DNA of 64,000 nucleotides from Streptomyces cavernicola (lineage in GTDB: Bacteria > Actinomycetota > Actinomycetes > Streptomycetales > Streptomycetaceae): NCBI RefSeq assembly GCF_029968035.1, contig NZ_JASCIQ010000026.1:1-64000 (forward strand). The letters run 5' to 3'. A program made the translations under genes and the position numbers. The notes under the pieces were generated by a model. That model made no database searches, was not told the DNA's origin, and saw nothing but the letters and a program-made list of their open reading frames with translations. The stretch's first letter is position 1, and each line of letters begins with the position of its first letter. Below, in pieces: positions 25,673 through 32,977 of this stretch.

Positions 25673-26074
25673 TCAAGAACCGACCGCCCGCAGCAGCAGC
25701 GCATGCAGACGGTCCTGTTCCTGCTGGGTGAGCGGGGCCAACGGGGAGTCTTCTGCGAAGAGTTCGAGGAGGCGTTCGCGCAGGTCCGTGCCCTTGGCCG
25801 TGAGGACGAGCTGCTTGGCGCGGCGGTCCTGCGGATGCGGGCGGCGCTCGACCAGACCCTGTTCCTCCAGGCGGTCGGAGACGAACGTCGCGTTGGACGG
25901 CTCGCAGCCCATGCGCGCGGAGAGTTCGCGCAGCGTCAGCGGGCCGGTCAGCTCGCGCAGCGCGATCGCCTGCGACGCGGTCAGGCCGAGCGAGGAGGCG
26001 CGCTCGCGCACATGCGTCTCGATCTGCCGGGCCAGGCCGGTGACCAGTCCGCACAGCTGCCGTTCGGTTGCCAT
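25673..26074 (-). CDS. MarR-family transcriptional regulator
   Basis: 133 residues. A winged helix-turn-helix with SQAIALRELTGPLTLRELSARMGCEPSNATFVSDRLEEQGLV and the wing RRPHPQDRRAKQLVLT is typical of MarR regulators. The start is at ATG 26074 or, three codons earlier, ATG 26083; neither has a strong ribosome binding site. Divergent from a metallo-beta-lactamase-fold enzyme, with two palindromes in the 106-bp gap, so it very probably controls that gene and itself. The ligand is unknown. Confidence 0.9.
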   Translation of the reverse strand: MATERQLCGLVTGLARQIETHVRERASSLGLTASQAIALRELTGPLTLRELSARMGCEPSNATFVSDRLEEQGLVERRPHPQDRRAKQLVLTAKGTDLRERLLELFAEDSPLAPLTQQEQDRLHALLLRAVGS

Positions 26075-26121
26075 GCGTCCCATCGTACGCAGGGCCGCGG
26101 CAGACGCATCGAGCTGAAAAG

Positions 26122-26135
26122 GTTCGAGCTCGAAC
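26122..26135. promoter_or_regulatory. MarR operator 1 (palindrome)
   Basis: GTTCGAGCTCGAAC is a perfect 14-bp palindrome. Its core TTCGAGCT recurs in the larger palindrome next to it. Confidence 0.65.
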
Positions 26136-26137
26136 AG

Positions 26138-26178
26138 AAAAAGGTTGCAGCTCGAATCATTCGAGCTATAACCTTTTT
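26138..26178. promoter_or_regulatory. 41-bp palindromic MarR operator over the promoter of the MBL gene
   Basis: Arms AAAAAGGTT..AGCTCGAAT and ATTCGAGCT..AACCTTTTT are perfectly complementary apart from a 2-bp step (GC versus AT) in each arm and the central base 26158. It overlaps a likely promoter, -35 TTGCAG (26145-26150), 16-bp spacer and -10 TATAAC (26167-26172), and ends two bases before the ATG at 26181. This AT-rich patch is unusual for the genome. Confidence 0.75.
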
Positions 26179-26180
26179 CC

Positions 26181-27134
26181 ATGCCTGCGATCACGACGTC
26201 CACGTCGAGCACGATCACTGACCAGGGTGAGCGCCTGCGTCGCCCCGCCCGCACCCGCACGCTCCGCTTCGACGAGCTGCGCATCAGCCATGTCGCCGAC
26301 GGAGCTGTGCAGTTGAAGCCGCGCGGCTGGTTCCCCGCGTCCACCGACGAGGACTGGGCGCGGTACGCGGACCACCTCGACGCCGACGGCGCGCTCGTCG
26401 CCGGAATAGGCGGACTGCTCGTCGAGTACGGGGACCGGGCCCTCCTCATCGACGCCGGGTTCGGCCCGGACGCCATGCCGGACGACCCGGGCAACGACTG
26501 GATCGGGGCCCTCCACGGCGGCCGACTCCTCGACAGCCTCGCCGAGTTGGGCCGCTCGCCGGCCGACATCGAAGCCGTCGCCGTGACCCATCTGCACACC
26601 GACCACATCGGCTGGGCCTGGCACCCCGCACCGGGCAGCGACCGGCCCGCGTTCACCGACGCCGCGTACCTCTTCGGCGAGGACGAGTGGAACGGCCGCC
26701 ACCGCATCCCCGAGGTGCACGGCATCACCGGGGAGATCCTGGCCGCCCTCGAACCCAGGGCCCGTACGGTCGCCGAGGGCGAGGAGGTCTTTCCCAGCGT
26801 GCGCGTTCTGTCGACCCCCGGGCACACCGTCGGGCACACGGCCTATGTGATCGAGTCCGGCGGGCGCCGCCTCATCGCGTTCGGGGACGCGCTGCACTCG
26901 CCCGTGCAGATCGGCCGGCCTGAGTGGTCCGCGGGGCCGGACGTCGACGCCGACCGCTCCGCCGAGCACCGCCGCCGCCTGGTCGCCGAACTGTCCGCCC
27001 CCGACACCTTCGGCTACGGCATCCACTTCGCCGACGTCGTCTTCGGCCGGGTCGAGCGGCGCACGGGCACTGAGCCGGGTTCCGGCCGCGATGTGTGGGT
27101 GCCGGTTGACGGAGTGACGGCCGAGGGGGAGTAG
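26181..27134 (+). CDS. Metallo-beta-lactamase-fold hydrolase
   Basis: 317 residues, MBL superfamily, probably a dizinc hydrolase acting on a lactone, ester or thioester. Zinc motif THLHTDHIGW is at about 134-143, the third metal His in TPGHTVGHT, the bridging Asp in FGDALHSP, and the last His in FGYGIHFAD. The ATG follows the -10 TATAAC by only 8 bases, so the mRNA is probably leaderless. Under likely control of the divergent MarR protein. Substrate is not inferable; quorum-quenching-type lactonases and alkylsulfatases are relatives. Confidence 0.9.
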   Translation: MPAITTSTSSTITDQGERLRRPARTRTLRFDELRISHVADGAVQLKPRGWFPASTDEDWARYADHLDADGALVAGIGGLLVEYGDRALLIDAGFGPDAMPDDPGNDWIGALHGGRLLDSLAELGRSPADIEAVAVTHLHTDHIGWAWHPAPGSDRPAFTDAAYLFGEDEWNGRHRIPEVHGITGEILAALEPRARTVAEGEEVFPSVRVLSTPGHTVGHTAYVIESGGRRLIAFGDALHSPVQIGRPEWSAGPDVDADRSAEHRRRLVAELSAPDTFGYGIHFADVVFGRVERRTGTEPGSGRDVWVPVDGVTAEGE

Positions 27135-27264
27135 GGGGCGCGGCAGCCGGTCTAGGCGCGCCGAGTACGCTCGGCCGCAGGTCGGCCCGGTGGGCAGCCG
27201 TGCCGGAGCCGCGGCTCGCGGTCGTACGGAACTGCCCGGTGGGACACGCGCGTTGAGGGGCAAG

Positions 27265-28377
27265 GTGGCTGAGGTGGCTGAGGTGGGAGGCGTCCGGGGC
27301 GCGTCCGCGGGGCGCGACGGCGCCGATGTCCTGGTGGAGGTGCGCGGCAGCGCCGGCTGGCTCACCCTGAACCGGCCGCGCGCCCTGAACGCCCTCACGC
27401 ACGGCATGGTCCGCCTGATCGACGCGGCCCTCGCGCGCTGGGAGCAGGACGAGCGGATCGCGTACGTCGTGCTCGACGGCGCGGGGGAGCGCGGGCTGTG
27501 CGCGGGCGGCGACATCCGCGCCATCCGGGACTCCGCGCTGACGGACGACGGCGAGGCGGCCCGCGCGTTCTGGCGGGACGAGTACCGGCTCAACGCGCGC
27601 ATCGCCCGCTTCCCCAAGCCGTACGTCGCGCTCATGGACGGGATCGTCATGGGCGGCGGCGTCGGGCTCTCCGCACACGGCGACGTGCGGATCGTCACCG
27701 AGCGCTCGCGCGTGGCGATGCCGGAGGCGGGCATCGGGTTCGTGCCCGACGTCGGCGGCACCCGGCTGCTCGGGCGCGCTCCCGGCGAGCTCGGCACGCA
27801 TCTCGCGCTCACCGCCGACGCCATGACCGGCCCCGACGCCCTGTACTGCGGGTTCGCCGACCACTTCGTCCCGTCCGAGCGGCTGCCCGCGCTGCGCGCC
27901 GCGCTCGACGGGCGTCAACTCGCGGACGTCCTCGACGCGTTCACCGTGCCCGCACCGCTCGTGCCGGAGTCCCCGCTCGCGCAGCAGCGGACGTGGATCG
28001 ACGCCTGCTACGGGCCGATCGACGGCGCCGACTGCGGTCCGGCCGCCGAGGAGATCGTCGACCGGCTCGCGGACTGCGGCGAAGGCGCCGCCAAGGAGGC
28101 CGCCGTCCGCATCCTCGGCCACTCGCCCACCGCGGTGAAGGTCACGCTGCAGGCCGTACGTAGGGCCCGCGCGCTCGGCACCCTCGACGCGGTGCTCGAC
28201 CAGGAGTACCGGGTCTCGTGCGCGGCGCTGACCGGACCCGACTTCGTCGAGGGCGTACGCGCCAAGCTCGTCGACAAGGACGGCGAGCCGCGCTGGTCGC
28301 CGGGCACGCTCGGCGAGGTGACGGCGGAAGCCGTCGAACGGCACTTCGAGCAGCACTTCGAGCAGGGCTCCCAGTAA
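27265..28377 (+). CDS. Enoyl-CoA hydratase/isomerase family, 3-hydroxyisobutyryl-CoA hydrolase-like
   Basis: About 370 residues, crotonase core plus the longer C-terminal part typical of 3-hydroxyisobutyryl-CoA hydrolases (valine breakdown). Motifs: LNRPRALNALTHGMVRLI, GLCAGGDIRAI, DGIVMGGGVGLSAHGDVRI with the GG oxyanion site, and MPEAGIGFVPDVGGTRLL. The C-terminal SCAALTGPDFVEGVRAKLVDKD is also typical. GTG 27265 is preferred (GAGGGG upstream) over TTG 27253 and GTG 27190; a 9-bp repeat (GTGGCTGAG twice) at the start makes the true start uncertain. Not coupled to its neighbours. Confidence 0.87.
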   Translation: MAEVAEVGGVRGASAGRDGADVLVEVRGSAGWLTLNRPRALNALTHGMVRLIDAALARWEQDERIAYVVLDGAGERGLCAGGDIRAIRDSALTDDGEAARAFWRDEYRLNARIARFPKPYVALMDGIVMGGGVGLSAHGDVRIVTERSRVAMPEAGIGFVPDVGGTRLLGRAPGELGTHLALTADAMTGPDALYCGFADHFVPSERLPALRAALDGRQLADVLDAFTVPAPLVPESPLAQQRTWIDACYGPIDGADCGPAAEEIVDRLADCGEGAAKEAAVRILGHSPTAVKVTLQAVRRARALGTLDAVLDQEYRVSCAALTGPDFVEGVRAKLVDKDGEPRWSPGTLGEVTAEAVERHFEQHFEQGSQ

Positions 28378-28453
28378 GGCGCCCAGCGGGCCTCCGAGCA
28401 GGGCCACCGGCAGCACTTCCTGCAGTCGTCGTGCGCCCTGCCGCAGACCGCCC

Positions 28454-30172
28454 TCACTTCGCGTCGGCATAGCACTCCACCACCGCCGTGCTGAACGGGA
28501 ACCGCACCGGGGTCTCGCCGAAGACGATCCGGGCCGCTTCGAGCGAGGCCTGCCCGATGGCCCCGACGACCGTCTCCGCCTCGTCCTCCGGGCAGTGCAC
28601 GATCACCTCGTCGTGCTGGAAGAAGACCAGCTCGGCCGCCATCTCCGCGGTCGCCCGGCGGAGCGCGGCGAGCAGTACCAGGGCCCAGTCGGACGCACTG
28701 CCCTGGACGACGAAGTTCCGCGTGAAGCGGCCGCGGGCACGGGAGTTGGTCGAGGCGTAACCCGGAACCCACTCGTCCGCGCCCGCCGTCTCATCCATGC
28801 TTGCGGAGCCGGACGCCGCGCCCTCGTCCGGCAGGACCGGAATCCCTGCCTCCCCCTGCTCCTCGGCCTCGGCCGCGCGTGGGCTGGTGCGGCCCAGCCA
28901 GGTGCGGACGAGGCGGCCCTCCTCGCCCGCGCGTGCCGCGTCGTCCACGTACGCCACCGCGCGGGGGAAGCGGCGGCGCAGGAGGGCGAGGTTCTTCAGG
29001 CCGTCACCGGAGGTCTGGCCGTAGACCGCGCCGAGGACCGCGAGCTTGGCCATGTCCCGGTCGCCGGAGAACGCGCGGTCGGACACCGCCTGGTAGAGGT
29101 CGTCCGCGCGGGCGGCGACCTCCATCAGGCCCTGGTCGCCGGAGATCGCCGCGAGCACCCGGGGCTCCAGCTGGTCGGCGTCCGCGACGACGAGACGCCA
29201 GCCCGGGTCGGCCACCACCGCGCGCCGGATCACCTTCGGGATCTGCAGGGCCCCGCCGCCGTTGGTCACCCAGCGCCCGGTGACCGTGCCGCCCGGCAGG
29301 TACTCGGGGCGGAAGCGGCCCTCGCGCACCCAGTCCTGCAGCCAGGACCAGCCGTGGGCGACCCAGATGCGGTACAGCTTCTTGTACTCGATGAGGGGCT
29401 TCACGGCCGGGTGGTCGAGGCTCTCGATCTCCCACCTGCGGGTCGACCTGATCCGGATGCCGGCCCGCGCGAACGCCTTGATCACATCCGCCGGGAGGTC
29501 GGGCCGGACCCGCCGCCCGAACGCCTCCGACACCTCGTCCGCCAGCTCGGCGAGGCGGCGCGGCTCGCCACCGCCCGCGTACCGCTCGCCGAGCAGTTCG
29601 TGCAGCACCTGCTTGTGGACGTCCGAACTCCACGGCAGCCCGGCCGCGTTCATCTCGGCGGCGACCAGCATGCCCGCCGACTCGGCCGCGGTGAGCAGCC
29701 GCATCCGGCCGGGGTGCAGCGCGAGTTCGTGCCGCCGCAGCTGGTCCGCGTACACCTCCAGGAGGCCCTCCAGCGGTACGTGCACCGGGCCCGGCTCGAA
29801 GAGGGAGGACTGCGAGCCCGGTTCGGCTGCGCGCTGCGGCGGGTCGGGCGGCACCGGGCGGTGGTGCAGCCGGGCCAGGGCGGCGGCCGCCGAACGGGGC
29901 TCCCCGAGGCGGCCCTCGTGGGCGAGGAGCAGCTGCTCGGCGTCCTCGATGTCGTAACACCGCTCCACCCGGACCCCGGCCGCGAGCAGCCGCGGGTACA
30001 CCTCGGCGGTCGAGCGCCACACCCAGCGGTACACCTCCGGCCGGGCGCGCACCGCCGTGGCGAGGTCCGGCTCCCGCACGGCGTCGCCGAGCGGCCGCCC
30101 GGCCCCGTCCACGGGAACGAGCAGCGCTCCGCGGCCGTCGTCGGCCAGGGCCAGGACCCAGCGTTCGCTCAC
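28454..30172 (-). CDS. Family A DNA polymerase (PolA-like, without 5' nuclease)
   Basis: 572 residues, second family A polymerase found in actinobacteria and often called bifunctional 3'-5' exonuclease/DNA polymerase. Motif A is VVADADQLEPRVLA, motif B has RDMAKLAVLGAVYG and motif C is FFQHDEVIVHC, so the palm and fingers are intact. The N-terminal part resembles an exonuclease domain but I could not find a full DEDD set, and there is no 5'-nuclease domain. An acidic insert (about 470-510) lies between motifs B and C. The GTG at 30172 starts SERWVLALADD; the upstream sequence is less conserved-looking. Role (repair or translesion synthesis) is inference. Confidence 0.9.
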   Translation of the reverse strand: MSERWVLALADDGRGALLVPVDGAGRPLGDAVREPDLATAVRARPEVYRWVWRSTAEVYPRLLAAGVRVERCYDIEDAEQLLLAHEGRLGEPRSAAAALARLHHRPVPPDPPQRAAEPGSQSSLFEPGPVHVPLEGLLEVYADQLRRHELALHPGRMRLLTAAESAGMLVAAEMNAAGLPWSSDVHKQVLHELLGERYAGGGEPRRLAELADEVSEAFGRRVRPDLPADVIKAFARAGIRIRSTRRWEIESLDHPAVKPLIEYKKLYRIWVAHGWSWLQDWVREGRFRPEYLPGGTVTGRWVTNGGGALQIPKVIRRAVVADPGWRLVVADADQLEPRVLAAISGDQGLMEVAARADDLYQAVSDRAFSGDRDMAKLAVLGAVYGQTSGDGLKNLALLRRRFPRAVAYVDDAARAGEEGRLVRTWLGRTSPRAAEAEEQGEAGIPVLPDEGAASGSASMDETAGADEWVPGYASTNSRARGRFTRNFVVQGSASDWALVLLAALRRATAEMAAELVFFQHDEVIVHCPEDEAETVVGAIGQASLEAARIVFGETPVRFPFSTAVVECYADAK

Positions 30173-30245
30173 AGGTGCGAGTCTTGCAGCCGCCACTGAC
30201 AACGGCCCTGACCTGCGCCGACAGTCCTTCTGCGGCTCGGTTCGG

Positions 30246-31073
30246 CTACCCGCCCGTCCCGCCGCGCACCGTACGGGCATACACATCGAGCGCCGACTCC
30301 GGCTCGCGGCCGAGCAGCGTCCGCAGCGCGCCGCTCCCGCCCTCGACCGACGTGCCGTCCAGGAAGCCGCCGCCGATCGCGGAGTACGTGCTCATCAGCA
30401 TCGGTACCTGGAACGGCAGCGCCTGCCCGGCCGCGGTGAGGGCAGTGCGGGTCGCGGAGAGTTCGGCGGGCCGGTACGCGCCGCCCACCGAGGCCGCCAA
30501 CTCCGCGCCGCCGAGGGCCACTTCGCCCACGAGTTCGTACACCTTCCCGGAGTGGGCCCGGCTGTCGGTCGCGACCCGGGCGGCGGCCTCCGCCAGGTCG
30601 GCGCGGGCCACGGCGGCGAGCCGGCCCGTGCCGAGCGGGGCCGTGACCGTGCCGTCGGGGCCGGGCGGAGCGACGGCGGCGAGGAACTCCGCGTACAGGC
30701 CGTTGCGCAGCACCGTCCACTCCAGGGAGGAAGCGCGCAGCCGCCGCTCGGTCCAGCGGTGGGCGAGGGCGTACGTGAGGTGGTCGCCGTCGCCGCTGAG
30801 GCTGGTGTAGACGATCTGGCGGACCCCGGCCTGCTCGGCGGCGGCGATCAGCGCACCGTGGCGGGCGATGACGACGTCGTCCTCGGCGGCGCCCGCCGAG
30901 ATCATCAGGACGGTGTCGATGCCCGAGAGGTCGAGGGAGGCCGGGTCGTCGAAGTCGATGCGGCGCTGCCCCGCCGCGGGGGTGCGAGTGCCGACGACGA
31001 CGTCCGTGCGGCCGGAGAGCCGCTCGGTGACGAGACGGCCGAGAGCGCCCGTGGCGCCGGTGATCAGAAGCAT
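30246..31073 (-). CDS. NmrA/quinone oxidoreductase 2-like NAD(P)-binding protein
   Basis: 275 residues, atypical short-chain dehydrogenase fold. The glycine motif is at the very start, LLITGATGALGRLVTERL; QIVYTSLSGDGDHLTYALAHRWTERRL and WTVLRNGLYAEFL follow, as in NAD(P)H:quinone oxidoreductase QorB (YtfG). The active Tyr-Lys pair of classical SDRs is absent. Divergent from an HxlR regulator with a 48-bp gap, the same arrangement as E. coli qorA/qorB-ytfH type pairs, so it is likely repressed by that regulator and induced by electrophiles or quinones. Confidence 0.88.
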   Translation of the reverse strand: MLLITGATGALGRLVTERLSGRTDVVVGTRTPAAGQRRIDFDDPASLDLSGIDTVLMISAGAAEDDVVIARHGALIAAAEQAGVRQIVYTSLSGDGDHLTYALAHRWTERRLRASSLEWTVLRNGLYAEFLAAVAPPGPDGTVTAPLGTGRLAAVARADLAEAAARVATDSRAHSGKVYELVGEVALGGAELAASVGGAYRPAELSATRTALTAAGQALPFQVPMLMSTYSAIGGGFLDGTSVEGGSGALRTLLGREPESALDVYARTVRGGTGG

Positions 31074-31121
31074 GGGAACTATCGTGAGCGGCGGTGCGCA
31101 CGCGCGTAAGGAGGCACTTTC

Positions 31122-31553
31122 ATGTCAGCAGGGCACACCGCGGTAACCACCCCGCAGCCCCGTCCTGTCCCGGTGGAGGAGCCCGTCATCCGCTGCGAGA
31201 CCCCGCAGGACGAGTGCGGGGTGCGCGACCTCCTCGACCGGCTCGGCGACAAGTGGTCCGTGTACGTACTGGTCGAACTGGCCGCGGGCGTCCTGCGGTT
31301 CAAGGAGCTGCAGCGCCGCATCCCCGGCCCCGTCTCGCAGCGCATGCTGACCCTGACGGTGCGCCGCCTGGAGCGCGACGGCCTGGTCTCGCGCACCGTG
31401 TACCCGACGGTCCCGCCGCAGGTCGAGTACGAGCTGACCGAGATGGGCCACAGCATGACCCACCTGGTGAAGGCGCTCTCGGACTGGTCCATCGCCCACC
31501 GCCCGGCCATCTCCGACGCCCGCAGGGCCTACGACGAGGCGCACCCCGCGTGA
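31122..31553 (+). CDS. HxlR-family transcriptional regulator
   Basis: 143 residues, winged helix (HxlR) domain: LLDRLGDKWSVYVLVELAAG, RFKELQRRIPGPVSQRMLTLTVRRLERDGLV and the wing VYPTVPPQVEYELT. The N-terminal arm has two Cys (IRC, DEC) seven residues apart; in QorR/HypR-type regulators a Cys here senses electrophiles, so redox control is plausible. AAGGAGG precedes the ATG. Its stop overlaps the next gene's GTG (GTGA). An 8-bp palindrome GTGCGCAC (31094-31101) lies in the divergent promoter. Confidence 0.93.
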   Translation: MSAGHTAVTTPQPRPVPVEEPVIRCETPQDECGVRDLLDRLGDKWSVYVLVELAAGVLRFKELQRRIPGPVSQRMLTLTVRRLERDGLVSRTVYPTVPPQVEYELTEMGHSMTHLVKALSDWSIAHRPAISDARRAYDEAHPA

Positions 31554-32785
31554 GCCGGAACAGCGGGCGCGGCGGCCGGCAGCACGCGGACGACGGCCAT
31601 ACGCCCCCCTCCGGCCCCGTTTCGCGCGCCTTCGCCGCCGCCCTGTACGCGGAGGGCGACGAGGGCGTCGACACCGGCGCCGCCCTCCTCACCGCGGACC
31701 CGGAGCACGCGCGCGAGGCGCTGCGCCGCGGCCAGGAGTTCGTACGCAGCGCCTGGCAGCGCGGCTGGCAGCCCGCCGACGTGATCCGCCTCGTCCGCCG
31801 CGAGTTGGAGGAGCGGCACGCGGCGATCGCGGCCGAGCTGATCCGCGACGAGGTACGGCGCTACGCGAGCCAGGGCCTGCCCCCGCGCTGGCAGGAGCAG
31901 CTCGACGAACTGCCCGGACCCGCACCGCGCGGTGACCGATTTCTGTACGCCGGCGCCCTGTTGGAGCTGTACCGGCTGCTGCTGCGCCTGCCCGCCCTCG
32001 AACCGGTCGGCCCGGCGCCCGGAACTCCCGTGCACGCGCGCGTGGAGCACGCCGAACCGAAGCTGCTTGCCCGCATCCGGGCGCTGCTCGCCAAGGCCGA
32101 GGCGACCGGCTACCCGGAGGAGGCGGAGGCGCTCACCGCGAAGGCCCAGGAGCTGATGGCCCGCCAGGGCGTCGACGAGGCGCTCCTGGCCCACCGCACC
32201 CACGCCCCCGACACCCCGGCGGCCCGCAGGATCGGCGTCGACGCCCCGTACGAGGCGGCCAAGGCGATCCTTCTGGACGCGGTGGCCGGGGCGAACCGCT
32301 GCCGCGCGGTGTGGAACGAGGCGTTCGGCTTCTCGACGGTGGTCGGCTTCGAAACCGACCTGGACTCGGTCGAGTTGCTGCACACCTCGCTGCTCGTGCA
32401 GGCCACGTCCGCGATGACCGAGGCGGAGGCGGCCCAGCGCGCCGGCGGCCGCACGAAGAGGCGCGCGCGAAGCGCATCGTTGGAAGGGCGGTGGCGGGAG
32501 ACGGGAGGGCGGACGAAGACGTTCCGGCAGTCCTTCCTGCTCGCCTACGCCCACCGCATCGCCGCCCGCCTCGACGAGGCCGCCGACCACGGCACGGCGG
32601 CGGCCAGGGACGAGGCGGGCGCGGCGGCGGCCGACCTGCTGCCGGTCCTCGCGGCCCGCGACGTGGCGGTCGGCAAACGCACCGACGAGATGTTCCCGGA
32701 GACGACCAGCACCCGCGTCCGCTCGGCCCAGGACGCAGCCGGCTGGCACGAGGGCACGGCAGCAGCGGACCGAGCAGGCATGTGA
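31550..32785 (+). CDS. DUF2786-domain protein
   Basis: 411 residues, function unknown. The DUF2786 signature KLLARIRALLAKAEATGYPEEAEALTAKAQELMARQGV is at about 165-205, and the C-terminal half has conserved-looking segments around KTFRQSFLLAYAHRIAARL. The family also occurs in phage and plasmid genes, where it is thought to bind DNA or other proteins; nothing catalytic is visible. Translation starts at GTG within GTGA overlapping the HxlR stop, so it is made from the same mRNA. Basic (RTKRRARSASLEGRWR) stretch at about 302-317. Confidence 0.85.
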   Translation: MSRNSGRGGRQHADDGHTPPSGPVSRAFAAALYAEGDEGVDTGAALLTADPEHAREALRRGQEFVRSAWQRGWQPADVIRLVRRELEERHAAIAAELIRDEVRRYASQGLPPRWQEQLDELPGPAPRGDRFLYAGALLELYRLLLRLPALEPVGPAPGTPVHARVEHAEPKLLARIRALLAKAEATGYPEEAEALTAKAQELMARQGVDEALLAHRTHAPDTPAARRIGVDAPYEAAKAILLDAVAGANRCRAVWNEAFGFSTVVGFETDLDSVELLHTSLLVQATSAMTEAEAAQRAGGRTKRRARSASLEGRWRETGGRTKTFRQSFLLAYAHRIAARLDEAADHGTAAARDEAGAAAADLLPVLAARDVAVGKRTDEMFPETTSTRVRSAQDAAGWHEGTAAADRAGM

Positions 32786-32797
32786 GCCCCTGGGGGT

Positions 32798-32930
32798 GGG
32801 CTTCCGAGCGCGGGGGCCTTCGAGCCTGGCGGGGGCGCGCCTCCGAGCCCCGCAGGGACGGGCCTCCGAGCCCGTCAGGGGTGGGCCTCCGAGCCCCCGA
32901 AGACCCGTACCGCCGAGCCCCCGCAAAGAT
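32798..32930 (+). repeat. Degenerate GGCCTCCGAGCCC repeat
   Basis: Five to six irregular units of about 20-24 bp, each with GGCNTCCGAGC or a close variant, fill the gap before the FUSC gene. Function unknown. Confidence 0.65.
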
Positions 32931-32977
32931 CACCCCCGCCCCCTCCCAACTCCCGTGATCCGACGTATCCTCGCGAC

